A stretch of 64,000 nucleotides of DNA. Origin: Tricholoma matsutake. Lineage: Eukaryota > Basidiomycota > Agaricomycetes > Agaricales > Tricholomataceae. Where the stretch lies: contig AP026538.1 of assembly GCA_026075535.2 (NCBI GenBank), positions 9,858,001 through 9,922,000 of the forward strand, read 5' to 3'. Numbering within the stretch: the first letter of the stretch is position 1; each line of letters begins with the position of its first letter. The notes under the pieces are model-generated. The model searched no databases and was not told where the DNA came from. It saw nothing but the letters and a program-made list of their open reading frames with translations. The translations under genes were made by a program, and so were the position numbers. Of the stretch, positions 48,570 through 58,552 are shown piece by piece.

Positions 48570-50204
48570 GATGATTTGGGGTGAGTCACAACGACACCCA
48601 ATTATTGATGGGGGTATTGCACTATCGACCTCGTGTGATCCTCGTGTTGATGATATGTTTTATGTCAATGACAAGATTGATTCTTTCCTTCACATCAGTC
48701 CCCCCCAATGCTGCCTGAGCCATCAGAGACCCCATGGTTGAGACAGTACCAGAAGGGAAGCAGATATATGGTTGAAGAGTGGAAGATCATTGAGCCTTAT
48801 AAAGTTGCATTCTGATTGCAGGAATTGAAAGCTGGCTGATTGCAAATACTCAAGTGCGACATCCTCCCAGCAATATTCAACTACTGGGCGTCAATTGACA
48901 GGGCCCCTGTGGATGAGGAGGAGAGTCGCATTCGTGCCAAGGTAAACTCACAAGCATGTGAAGGTTGTATTATTGATCACATCACCAGGAACTAGCAACC
49001 TGGCTTTCCAACAACTGGTGAATGACCAAAGGCCTCTCATGGAAATCGAACCACTTCAAAGTAAAGTGGTCAGAAGTCATTTGGAGCTTGTACTGGGACT
49101 GAGTTTTCCAACAGATCGCAAACCTGTTAGGTGTTGAGGACGCCACCACAAGTACACCAGGATGGTTCCAAGCGTGACTGCCAGCTATCAAGCATGGTTT
49201 CGACACCATGAATGCAGAGGAGAAAGCCATCCTTGAAGTCGAACAGGAGAAAATGATGCGGGAAGGATATCCCGAGCAGATGAAGCGAGTGTAAGTTGAA
49301 GCTGATGCCATTGCCGTTGCTGCTGCTGGACATAACAAACATTTCACAGTCTAGCAGACAAATACCTCCTTAAACATGTGGTGGAGAATGCATGACAACA
49401 GTGGCTGGAAATGGGGGTGTTGTCTGTGACATTTACAGCCTATACTGCACCTAATGGTTTGATGGTTGTTGACATGTGAGTCCCCAAATCATTTACTGCC
49501 AATGTGATGCCGATGCTGATGCCGACTCCAGTCACAAAAATGTTGCTTCTCTGATAACCACCCCTGCACGATCGTTTCTGGACACGTATCATGATCAAGT
49601 AACTGAACTGAAGCAAAACTTTATGAGTTATATCAAGTGTTTACACCCATCACACCTTGCTTCAAGGTCAGCAATGCAACATAACACAACACTAACCTGA
49701 TTAACAATGACTAATGATGGCTTCCTGATCCTTCCCACATCATGGAAAGGATCACAATTCAAGAAAAACGAGCTGGAAGAATGGTTTATGTTGTATGTTG
49801 GCCAGCATTACAGTATGTTGACTTCCTATTCCACAAACCGTTACTCATCTCCTGCAGAACTAGCAAACAATGGTTGTAGTTGCCATATCCCATTCAAAGC
49901 AATTACAGATTGGACATCATCATTTGTCAGTCCAGAATATCTCCCAGCTAGGTTCAAAATCAGAGACCCACGGAACATGCACAAGAGTATCATAGAGGAC
50001 TTCTTTGACCATGTTCTGCAGCGACAAATAGTGCAGGGCCCTGAAAGAGCGTTCCGGTTCAAAGGGATCAAAGCCATGGATGGGAGTGTGGCTCCTGCAC
50101 ACTATCCAAGTGATTTGAATAACCCTTCACCCTCCTGACACATTTACAAATGCAGGGGGTGTAGAAATGACAATCCCGATCCTCAGAGCGGCACTGAGCT
50201 TGGG

Positions 50205-50395
50205 GCCATTGCCGTTGCCATTGCCGATGCCGTTGCCATTGCCGTTGCCATTGCCGTTGCCATTGCTGTTGCCATTGCCGTTGCCATTGCCGTTGCCATT
50301 GCCATTGTCATTGCCGTTGCCATTGCCATTGCCATTGCCATTGCCATTGCCATTGCCATTGTCATTGCCGTTGCCGTTGCCAATGCCAAATCGCT
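50205..50395 (+). repeat. GCCATT/GCCGTT hexamer tract
   Basis: About 30 units of TTGCCA/TTGCCG run nearly without interruption. In the companion-gene frame this reads as Leu-Pro/Met-Pro repeats. The tract is in the opposite orientation to the GGCATC tract at 43936. Confidence 0.9.
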
Positions 50396-50924
50396 GTCTG
50401 CAAACTGCAGGTGCCAAAGCAATGATGATGCTGATGCCGATCCTCAACCCAGCACTGAACTCTGAACTGGAGGCCGTTGCCGCTGCTGAACTGCCTGCTG
50501 CATCAAGAGGCAGAAAAGTTGTCAAAGGCAAACCCAAGTGCAAGGAAGCTCGCTGAATATCAACTGCAGGACAGACCCCAAATTCTGATACAACTGAATC
50601 ACAATATGTCCAAGTGGATCAAATGACAATGGACAGCCTCTGCATGGTTGGTGTCACTCAACCACAGCCAATTAATGGTCCTAGTGATGGTGAACCAGAA
50701 TATCTCATTCCTCGACACATTTACATGAGATACATCATGCCTGGATCAGCTGGAAATGCCATTGTAAATGATCCCCCATGCCCAATTGATCCATTTCTGT
50801 TGGATATACCTCAAGAGAGCTCACAACGCCCTAAGCCTCGACCACTTTCAGGGGGAAATCAGACGGAGCATCCTATTGCAAGGGCAAGGGCTTTAGCAGC
50901 ATTAGTGGGATCTGGAATGGCAAC

Positions 50925-51345
50925 AGGGGCATGGGCAATGACAACATCAATATCGGGAATGGCAACACCAATATTGGGAATGGCAGCACTCAGATTGGCA
51001 ACAGCAACACCAATATCGGCAATGGCACCCGTACCCTTGGCAATGGCAGCACAAATATTGGCAATGGCAACTATAAGATCGGGAACAGCAACACCAATAT
51101 CAGCAATGGCACCACTAGGATTGGCAATGGCAACACCAATATCGGCAACGGCAGCACAAATATCGGCAATGGCAACTATAAGATTGGGAATGGCAACACC
51201 AATATCGGCAATGGCACCACTAGGATCAGCAGCAGCAACACCAATATCGGCAACAGCAGCAGTAAGATTGGCAATGGAAACACTAATATTGACAATGGCA
51301 AAAGTATGATTGGCAATGGCAACATCAGGATTGGCAGCAAATCCA
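50925..51345 (+). repeat. 21-bp minisatellite, ~20 units
   Basis: The unit is close to GGCAATGGCAACACCAATATC. Because 21 is a multiple of three, two frames stay open: one reads heptapeptides IGNGNTN/IGNGSTN/IGNGNYK from 50931 to 51383, and the other (continuous with the upstream and downstream companion gene) reads ATPISAM/APLGLAM-type repeats with stops at 51307 and beyond. Which is translated cannot be decided from sequence alone. Confidence 0.88.
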
Positions 51346-51536
51346 TCCTCCGCATGAGCACGACCTATCCGAAGGATGGCTGATGACCTTGCACAGCAGG
51401 AAGCTATTTCAACCCAGGCTGTTGGGAGGAGACAGAGAATTAAAAAAGTGAAATTTGCTGCCTAGATTTACAAATAAAACACTATGTAATGTGAAAAACA
51501 AGATAGTCCAACTTTTATGTACATGCCGAATCACAT

Positions 51537-52541
51537 CTATTCTTTTCTGCCTCCCTTCATCTCCCCTCTGTCCTCAGATTTTTCTGCTCTCTTCCTTGGG
51601 TTTGGCTGAGGGGTGGTACTTCTGGAACGTAGTCCAGATGGACCAGGGGTCAGCCCACGTGGGGATCGGCACAGCTGTGCAGGGGGAGGGGAGGGCTGGG
51701 GTGAGGTGATTACATTGACTGCCAATGCCGGGGCGGCAGCCTCAGGCTCGGCAAGCAACATTGGGGGGAAGAGGAGAGGGAGTGGTGGGGCCATTGATGT
51801 TGTGGGCTGTACCATTTCTTGAGAATCCTGTGGTGTGGCTGGAATAATTTGGATGGAGGGGGCGCCAGCCAAGGATGCTTCCCCTGCCACCTCTTCCAGC
51901 ACAGCCAGTCCCTCCTCACCATGCTCAGGCCCATTGTTACCCTCGACAAATCCCCCCTCAACCAGTTCTGCCATCTGTTTGTCTTTGTTGCCGGCAGTGG
52001 CATCGGGAGCGGCATCGGGAGCAGCATCGGGAGTGGGAGCAGGAGTTGGGGCAGGAGTTGGGGCAGGAGCAGGAGCAGGAGTGGGAGTGGCAGCAGGAGT
52101 GGGAGCAGGACCAGGAGCAGGAGGAGGACCAGGACCAGGACCGGGAGCAGCAACAGGAGTGGGAGCGGGAGTGGCATTGCCTTCCTCAGCATTGGTCATT
52201 TCTTCCCAATCCACCTCTGCCCTCCTGCTTGGAGTCCTCTCAAGGTGAACCACCTGCCCAGCCATGTAACCATTGTACAACATAATGGGCTGTGCACCAC
52301 CAGCCTGCAACCCAAAGTATCCTTCAATGTTGTTCACCCTGTTTTGAAGCAAGTTGACTGTCTCCCAGAGTTCTTGTACATGGAGTCGGGACTCTATGAA
52401 TGACTCTTCATTCCACCGTGCATGCTTGTACATGTCTTCCTCCAGTTGGTTTAGATGTCCAGTGAAGGTGGCGTAGTCACCGGCAGAGGGGTAGGGAGTC
52501 AGGGCAGGGAGGGCAGTTGGCTTGGGCTTGGGATTGGCCAT
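51537..52541 (-). CDS. Hypothetical Pro/Ala-rich protein with coiled-coil head
   Basis: An unbroken 334-aa frame starts MANPKPKPTALP at 52541. Residues ~20-80 look helical and coiled (FTGHLNQLEEDMYKHARWNE, LHVQELWETVNLLQNRV), followed by EGYFGLQAGGAQPIMLYNGY. A low-complexity block of Ala-Pro, Thr-Pro and Gly-Pro repeats follows (~125-185), then an acidic middle and a basic tail (PNPRKRAEKSEDRGEMKGG). No family recognised; it could be a host gene, a gag-like structural protein of a non-autonomous element or part of KDZ locus 2. It is convergent with the companion gene ending at 51465. The LTR of element A begins only 25 bp upstream of its start, so its own promoter may be displaced. Confidence 0.5.
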   Translation of the reverse strand: MANPKPKPTALPALTPYPSAGDYATFTGHLNQLEEDMYKHARWNEESFIESRLHVQELWETVNLLQNRVNNIEGYFGLQAGGAQPIMLYNGYMAGQVVHLERTPSRRAEVDWEEMTNAEEGNATPAPTPVAAPGPGPGPPPAPGPAPTPAATPTPAPAPAPTPAPTPAPTPDAAPDAAPDATAGNKDKQMAELVEGGFVEGNNGPEHGEEGLAVLEEVAGEASLAGAPSIQIIPATPQDSQEMVQPTTSMAPPLPLLFPPMLLAEPEAAAPALAVNVITSPQPSPPPAQLCRSPRGLTPGPSGLRSRSTTPQPNPRKRAEKSEDRGEMKGGRKE

Positions 52542-52566
52542 GTCGATATCCTCTTCTACAGCTATG

Positions 52567-52992
52567 TGTAAGGGGACGAGGGGGGTGCCCTGTGTGTTTT
52601 TCCTATTTTTTATGTTCGTGCCATATTTTTCCCCACCTCATTTCCTTCTATTCTTCATTTTCTATGATTTTTCCGGATTTTATTACTAATTTTCCCTTGC
52701 TATCATGTTTGTATATGTTGACACTTTTATATTTAGAGGCGGAGTACCCCTTCCGACACATACCCCTTGGTATGATGTCATTCGGCGGCCTTGATCCACC
52801 TATCTCCGCCTTTTTCTATTTTTAGGTTATATTTGATTTTTGTCGTCTTCACATATACTGGGCATCAGCAAGGGGATCCTTAGAGTTTTCTCTTCGGATT
52901 TCCCTTTGCTAGGTGCGCCCCCAATCCCTGTATTATGTAGCATAATTTTAACTTCGGATTTCCCTTTGCTAGAGGCTTAGGTTGCCCTTATA
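52567..52992 (+). repeat. 5' LTR of element A (with 60-bp insertion)
   Basis: It starts TGTAAGGGGAC. The word CTTCGGATTTCCCTTTGCTA occurs at 52892 and again at 52952, bracketing 60 bp absent from the 3' LTR. It ends in common sequence at CCCTTATA. Confidence 0.85.
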
Positions 52993-53158
52993 GTAGAAAA
53001 CTCTCCCCTAAGGCCCGAAAATCGCGAACGCGCTGCCCAAAATAGGCAGGTACGGACTGGACGACGCTTCCCAAAGCTCCACAGAGTCCCTACACACCGT
53101 TCCAGATACTCTCGCCTTTATCACACCGCCATTTTCGCCAAACGCGCTCCCTAGCGAC

Positions 53159-54276
53159 ATGGACGCATCAGAACGCTTCGACGCGCTTGAAAGCGACGTT
53201 TCCGGAATGCGCGCGCAAATTGACTCGCTTAAATCTACGATTGAAAACTTCGTTAGGACCCTCCAGGCTAACCCTACGACTAATAGTTCCCCCTTCACGA
53301 CTCCAAGCGCACCCAACAACAACGTTTTGCCAAACGCGTCCACTAAGGAACGTGCCCAGATCAAACCGTCCCCCCCCGCCGAATTTAATGGTGCACGTGC
53401 GCAGGGACATGCATTCCTTAATTCCTGTGAGTTATACATTAGTCTCCAGTCGCATCAATTCGTCGATGAGGCTGCAAAAATTTATTGGGCCTTCACATAC
53501 ATGAAATCTGAACGCGCCTATCTCTATGTGGACCGTATCCTACATCAAACTAAAGAACTCGGTTCTCTACCTTTCTCCACTTGGGGTGACTTTCGAGCTG
53601 AGTTCGTACGCCACTTCTGCCCCCTCAATGAACGCCACCGAGCAGTGACACAACTTGAGTCATCCACTTACCACCAGGGACGTCGATCCGTGGACGACTA
53701 TATCGATGAGTTCAAGGATTTGGTGGACATGGCAGGGTATGGGAGTGGGTTACCAGTAGTGGTGAAGTTCCGACGGGGGCTCAACCGAGAAATTCAGGAC
53801 CAGATTGCACAGATGTTGGAAGGGCGCCCAGCGGACGATGATATCCTTGCTTGGTATGAAGCTGCTTCACTCTGTGACGAGAACCGACTCACAAATGCGG
53901 CGTTTAATGCTGCATTCCATGCTCCAACTACCACTCATACACCCTACACCTTCAATCGAAGCCTCCCCCGCCCTAACCCCTTCCTGCTCATCAAACTCCC
54001 ACACCAGCCGTCAATATCCCAGTACCAATGGATGTTGATGCAGCCCGCAGCCATGCACGTAAGTTGGATCCCTGCTACCATTGTGGGGAACCTGGACACA
54101 GGGCTGGAGTGTGTCCCCATCGTCAGGATATCCGCATGCTCACCCCCGAGGGACGAGACGAACTCCTGCAAGATTTGTTGGCACTTGTAGATGTTGAGGA
54201 AGCGAAGGATCAAGTTGCAGAGGAGGTTAAGCTGGAAGTTGTAGAGGAGCAGGATTTTCCTATTCGCAGCGAGTGA
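53159..54276 (+). CDS. Gag of element A (one frameshift)
   Basis: From ATG 53159: a coiled head (MDASERFDALESDVSGMR), a capsid-like region (FLNSCELYISLQSHQF, AYLYVDRILHQ, FRAEFVRHFCPL, YHQGRRSVDDYIDEFKDLV, VVVKFRRGLNREIQDQI) and a Pro-rich linker. The frame then has to change by one base around the C-run at 53970-53990 to reach PMDVDAARSHA and the CCHC knuckle CYHCGEPGHRAGVC (about 54073-54114), stopping at 54274-54276. A one-base loss in a C-run, real or a sequencing error, explains it. Gag forms the particle and packages RNA. It overlaps pol by a few bases in another frame, so pol is probably made by ribosomal frameshifting. Confidence 0.85.
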
Positions 54277-57200
54277 ATTGTACGCCCTCACTGCCTGTCC
54301 ATAACCGCTTTGAAGTCTTGTCAGTTGAATCCCTGGAGAATGAATCCATTTCTGTGACTACTCCCCTCTCTGACCCTTCGAAGTTGGCTAAAGACGTACC
54401 TGCTCTCCCCATCTCTCCTTCTACTCCACGTCCCAAAATTAAATCATGGGAGCGTAAACTACCACGCAAGTATATTGTGGCATCCACTCCCTCTGCACAT
54501 TCCTTAAACCTAGCCATCGAACTGCAGACGACCGACACTGGACAGATACTCGGTGTCTCTGCGCTCCTGGACTCTGGTGCGACTGGTCTCTTCATCGATT
54601 CCCATCTGGTACAACAACATCGTCTAAATACTCGCTCACTCTCACGTCCAATACCTGTATATAACGTGGATGGATCCCCAAATGAAGCTGGTGCCATCCG
54701 AGAGGTTGCAGACCTGGTTCTCCGTTACAAAGATCATAGTGAGCGTGCCCTTTTTGCTGTCACTCAATTAGGAAAGCAAAAGGCGATTTTGGGATATCCA
54801 TGGCTTCGAGACCATAACCCAGAGGTCGACTGGCGCACCGGGGAGGTTACCATGAGCCAATGTCCATCCTGCTGTCGGACATGTTTCACAGAAGCCAGGC
54901 AAGAACGTCGTGGACAGAAGGCGGCAATACGACGAACTCAGAAGTGTCATGCTGGACCCCTGCCTATACCTGAAGTGGAATTGGAAGGGATTCCTGATCT
55001 AATGCCGGACTCGGATGATGATGATGAGGACCCTGAGGAAGTGGAGGAGGGTGATCGGATCTTCTACACTGCGATTCGCTCATCGCATGAGGTGTGTGCC
55101 ACATCGAACATATCCCAACGCCTTGCCGAGGCCTTCCACAAAAACAACGCTGCTAAATCCTCTACTAACTCCTTACTCCCTCATCTCCATGAGTTTGAAG
55201 ACGTGTTCTCCAAGGAGTCATTCGACTCTCTTCCTGCGCGTAAGCCATGGGATCACGTGATCGAACTCACCCCCGGCACAACCCCTTCATCCTGCAAGGT
55301 CTATCCTCTCTCTCCGGAGGAACAATGGCAGCTTGACCAGTTCATCGACGAGCACCTGGCCTCTGGACGTATTCGACCATCGAAGTCACCCATGGCCTCT
55401 CCCTTTTTCTTTGTCAAGAAGAAGGATGGCTCACTTCGACCAGTTCAAGACTACAGAAGACTCGACAACATCATGGTCAAAAATCGCTACCCACTACCCC
55501 TCATCTCTGAACTCGTAAACCAGCTCTGTGGAGCCCGATACTTCACCAAGCTCGATGTCCGTTGGGGCTATAATAATGTGAGGATAAAGGAGGGAGATGA
55601 GTGGAAGGCAGCCTTTCATACCAACCGTGGTCTTTTTGAACTGCTTGTCATGTTCTTTGGCCTTACTAATAGCCCTGCCACCTTTCAGACCATGATGAAC
55701 GACATCTTCCATGACCTCATCCTCGAAGGCGTTGTCTGCATCTATCTCGACGACATCCTCATCTTCACTCGCACGGTTGAAGAGCACCGTCGCATCACGC
55801 ACCTCGTCCTAGAGCGACTTCGACGGTACAAACTCTACCTTCGTCAGGACAAATGCGAGTTCGAAAGGACCAAGATTGAGTACCTCGGCCTGATTATCTC
55901 GGAGGGTCAAGTGGAGATGGATCCTATCAAGGTAAATGGGGTCACAGCTTGGCCGATGCCCACAAACAAGAAGGAGGTGCAGTCTTTCCTGGGCTTCATC
56001 AATTTTTATCGGCGTTTTATCAAGGATTTCTCACATCATGCACGACCGCTGTTCGACTTGACAGGAAAGGAGGCATGGAGGTGGGATAATGCACAACAGG
56101 AGGCATTCGAAAAGCTTAAGGAGATGGTCACTTCCACTCCGATCCTTACCTTTGCTGACAATTCACGTCCTTTTTGTGTAGAAGCCGACAGTTCTGACTT
56201 TGCGACGGGCGCTGTGTTGTCTCAGCAGTCTCCGGAGGACCAGAAGTGGCATCCTGTGGCGTTCTACTCCAAAAGCCTTAGTGCTGTAGAGAGACACTAC
56301 GAGATCCATGACAAGGAGATGTTGGCAATAATGCGTGCGCTTGAGGAGTGGCGACACTTCCTCGAGGGTGCCCAACACAAGGTGGAAATTTGGACGGATC
56401 ACAAGAACCTCGAGTACTTCATGACGGCCAAGAAATTGAACCGTCGTCAAGCTCGTTGGTCCCTGTATCTATCTAGATTCGACTTCTCCTTGCACCACTG
56501 TCCAGGTTGCAGCATGGGGAAGACCGATGCCCTATCCCAACGTGCAGACCATGGGGATGGCAGCGGTGACAACCAAAACATTGTGCTGTTGCAGCCAGAC
56601 CTGTTCACCATTTGGGCACTGGAAGGCATCGCACCCCAGGGCGAGGAGTGGGACATTCTACATGACATTTGTCGCGCAAACCGTAGCGGTTTACATGAGG
56701 ATGTTGTCACCCGAGCTGTTAAAGAACTGAGGAAGGGATCGACCCTTTCCTTACGTGCGGCAGAGTGGGCTGAAAAGGAGGACTTGTTGTATTTCAGGGA
56801 TCGCATCTATGTTCCCAATGACCCAGACCTTCGCCGGCGCATCATATCCCAACACCATGACTCACAGATTGCTGGCCACCCCGGACGCTGGAAGACCTTG
56901 GAGCTCACCTCACGGAACTATTGGTGGCCACAAATGTCACGGCTCATTGGTCAGTATTGTCGCACTTGTGACCTTTGCTTATGCACCAAGGTCCCTCGTC
57001 GCAAGCCTATTGGTGAGCTACACCCTCTTCCTGTTCCAGAGAGTCGTTGGGATGTCGTCAGCATCGACTTTGTGGTGGAATTACCAGAGTCAAATGGGTT
57101 TGATGCGGTGATGTGCACAGTTGACTCAGTGGGAAAATGCGCTCACTTCATTCCCACTCACACCACTGTCAGTGCCCTAGGTGCTGCTCGACTCTACCTC

Positions 57201-58175
57201 CACCACATGTGGAAATTACATGGACTTCCTGGTGCCTTCCTCTCAGATCGTGGCCCTCAGTTCATGGCAGAGTTCACTCGTGAGCTGTACCGACTCCTGG
57301 GGATCAAACTCCTCGCTTCAACTGCTTATCACCCACAAACTGATGGCCAGACGGAGCGAGTCAACCAGGAACTGGAGCAGTACATCCACCTCTTTGTCAA
57401 TGAACGCCAGGACGATTGGGATGATCTCCTTCCTTTGGCCAAGTTCGGGTACAACAACCATGTCCATGCTTCCACTCAACAGACCCCTTTCCTCTTAGAC
57501 ACTGGACGACATCCACGCATGGGATTTGAACCTCGCCAAACTCCCTCACACATCGAGACAGTGAATGAGTTCACAGAACACATGAGGGATAGCTTGGAGG
57601 AGGCAAGGGCAGCCTTAGCAAAGGCGAAGGATGACATGGCGCGATTTTACAACCAGCGCCACTCCCCAACCCCTCAGTACAAGGTTGGTGATCGAGTTTA
57701 TCTCGACTCCAGTGACATCTCCACTACATGTCCATCCAAGAAACTCGCTCATCGCTTCTTGGGACCTTTCCCCATTGTCAAGTGCATTGGAACACATGCC
57801 TATCGTCTACGCCTCCCAGCCTCCATGTACAGACTCCATCCCGTCTTCCATGTCGTCAAATTGCTTCCAGCTCCCCCAGATCCGTTCCCGGGACGCCATT
57901 CACACCCACCACCACCACCTACAGTGATCGAGGGAGAACCCCAATATGAAGTCGAGTCAATCTTGGACAGTCGTTTGCGTCGAGGAAAACTCCAGTATTT
58001 GGTACATTGGAAGGGTTATGGGTATGAGGAGAACTCATGGGTCGAAGAGTCTGACATAAATGCCCCTCGGTTAATCAAGGAATTCCACCGATGGCACACT
58101 GCTGCACCGCGTCGCATTCAAGTCACGGACTTTGGTCGTATACGATTTCGAATGCATCGGGGCGATGCATCTTAG
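54273..58175 (+). CDS. Pol of element A: protease-RT-RNaseH-integrase-chromodomain, intact
   Basis: 1300 codons without a stop. Order: aspartic protease with LLDSGATGLF (D100); RT with PLPLISELVNQL, LVMFFGLTNSPATF and YLDDILIF (491-494); RNase H with EADSSDFATGAVLS, YEIHDKEMLAI and EIWTDHKNLEYF; integrase zinc finger (HHDSQIAGH ... CRTCDLC), catalytic core with SIDF, LSDRGPQF and HPQTDGQTERVNQELEQ; the GPY/F segment LGPFPIVK; and a chromodomain at about 1222-1275 (YEVESILDSRLRRGK, YLVHWKGYGYEENSWVEE). The polyprotein copies element RNA and inserts it, the chromodomain binding modified histone tails. All catalytic residues seem present. The first listed codon is GTG, consistent with entry by frameshift from gag rather than an own start. 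Confidence 0.93.
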   Translation: MNCTPSLPVHNRFEVLSVESLENESISVTTPLSDPSKLAKDVPALPISPSTPRPKIKSWERKLPRKYIVASTPSAHSLNLAIELQTTDTGQILGVSALLDSGATGLFIDSHLVQQHRLNTRSLSRPIPVYNVDGSPNEAGAIREVADLVLRYKDHSERALFAVTQLGKQKAILGYPWLRDHNPEVDWRTGEVTMSQCPSCCRTCFTEARQERRGQKAAIRRTQKCHAGPLPIPEVELEGIPDLMPDSDDDDEDPEEVEEGDRIFYTAIRSSHEVCATSNISQRLAEAFHKNNAAKSSTNSLLPHLHEFEDVFSKESFDSLPARKPWDHVIELTPGTTPSSCKVYPLSPEEQWQLDQFIDEHLASGRIRPSKSPMASPFFFVKKKDGSLRPVQDYRRLDNIMVKNRYPLPLISELVNQLCGARYFTKLDVRWGYNNVRIKEGDEWKAAFHTNRGLFELLVMFFGLTNSPATFQTMMNDIFHDLILEGVVCIYLDDILIFTRTVEEHRRITHLVLERLRRYKLYLRQDKCEFERTKIEYLGLIISEGQVEMDPIKVNGVTAWPMPTNKKEVQSFLGFINFYRRFIKDFSHHARPLFDLTGKEAWRWDNAQQEAFEKLKEMVTSTPILTFADNSRPFCVEADSSDFATGAVLSQQSPEDQKWHPVAFYSKSLSAVERHYEIHDKEMLAIMRALEEWRHFLEGAQHKVEIWTDHKNLEYFMTAKKLNRRQARWSLYLSRFDFSLHHCPGCSMGKTDALSQRADHGDGSGDNQNIVLLQPDLFTIWALEGIAPQGEEWDILHDICRANRSGLHEDVVTRAVKELRKGSTLSLRAAEWAEKEDLLYFRDRIYVPNDPDLRRRIISQHHDSQIAGHPGRWKTLELTSRNYWWPQMSRLIGQYCRTCDLCLCTKVPRRKPIGELHPLPVPESRWDVVSIDFVVELPESNGFDAVMCTVDSVGKCAHFIPTHTTVSALGAARLYLHHMWKLHGLPGAFLSDRGPQFMAEFTRELYRLLGIKLLASTAYHPQTDGQTERVNQELEQYIHLFVNERQDDWDDLLPLAKFGYNNHVHASTQQTPFLLDTGRHPRMGFEPRQTPSHIETVNEFTEHMRDSLEEARAALAKAKDDMARFYNQRHSPTPQYKVGDRVYLDSSDISTTCPSKKLAHRFLGPFPIVKCIGTHAYRLRLPASMYRLHPVFHVVKLLPAPPDPFPGRHSHPPPPPTVIEGEPQYEVESILDSRLRRGKLQYLVHWKGYGYEENSWVEESDINAPRLIKEFHRWHTAAPRRIQVTDFGRIRFRMHRGDAS

Positions 58176-58186
58176 AGAGGGGGTGA
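58174..58186 (+). other. Polypurine tract of element A
   Basis: AGAGAGGGGGTGA lies between the pol stop and the 3' LTR start TGTAAGG at 58187, the usual place for plus-strand priming. Confidence 0.7.
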
Positions 58187-58552
58187 TGTAAGGGGACTAG
58201 GGGGGTGCCCTGTGTGTTTTTCCTATTTTTTATGTTTGTCCCATATTTTTCCCCACCTCATTTCCTTCTATTCTTCATTTTCTATGATTTTTCCGGATTT
58301 TATTACTAATTTTCCCTTGCTATCATGTTTGTATATGTTGACACTTTTATATTTAGAGGCGGAGTACCCCTTCCGACACATACCCCTTGGTATGATGTCA
58401 TTCGGCGGCCTTGATCCGCCTATCTCCGCCTTTTTCTATTTTTAGGTTATATTTGATTTTTGTCGTCTTCACATATACTGGGCATCAGCAAGGGGATCCT
58501 TAGAGTTTTCTCTTCGGATTTCCCTTTGCTAGAGGCTCAGGTTGCCCTTATA
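58187..58552 (+). repeat. 3' LTR of element A
   Basis: 366 bp aligned with 52567-52992 (minus its 60-bp insertion) with 5 substitutions. The sequence after CCCTTATA continues TAAAAGCAGC, a TATA-box-like promoter context. Confidence 0.85.

Larger units (their letters stand above)
48708..51465 (+). pseudogene. Divergent companion gene of KDZ locus 2 (several stops)
   Basis: ATG 48708 gives MLPEPSETPWLRQYQKGSR, then EEWKIIEPYKVAF*, ILPAIFNYW, a 47-nt intron (48942-48988), ELATWLSNNW*MTKGLSWK, EEKAILEVEQEKMMREGYPE. Later exons carry LEMGVLSVTFTAYTAPNG, DGFLILPTSWKGSQFKKNELE, CHIPFKAITDWTSSF, FKGIKAMDGSVAPA, and a second half made of hexamer (50205-50395) and 21-bp (50925-51345) repeats, ending GRRQRIKKVKFAA at 51465. 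In-frame TGA codons lie at Arg- or Trp-like places. It is divergent from the KDZ transposase (start-to-start 139 bp), like the pair at 29461/31488. Similarity to that companion is in layout and perhaps one core strand (AYTAPNG versus AITPLGVSNG); homology is not proven. Confidence 0.55.
52567..58552 (+). mobile_element. Element A: young chromodomain Ty3/gypsy retrotransposon
   Basis: Direct LTR copies (52567-52992 and 58187-58552) flank gag and a single long pol frame. Apart from a 60-bp insertion in the 5' copy, the LTRs differ at 5 of 366 aligned positions, far fewer than in element B. In the 5' copy, similarity ends at CCCTTATA, while the 3' side continues into TATAAAAGCAGC, so the R/U5 part and a recognisable primer site are missing behind the 5' LTR (or the LTR truly ends there). 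The 5-mer before the left LTR is ctatg; no matching right copy was found. Confidence 0.9.

Noticed and set aside
50183..50543. Minus-strand frames of Gly-Asn or Ala-Met-Ala-Thr repeats
   Set aside because: They are the reverse reading of the hexamer tract in the plus-strand companion gene.
24700..52541. TET/JBP-type dioxygenase gene expected near KDZ elements
   Set aside because: Such genes are known to travel with some KDZ elements in mushrooms, so I looked for an HxD...H...R pattern, but nothing convincing is present at either locus.
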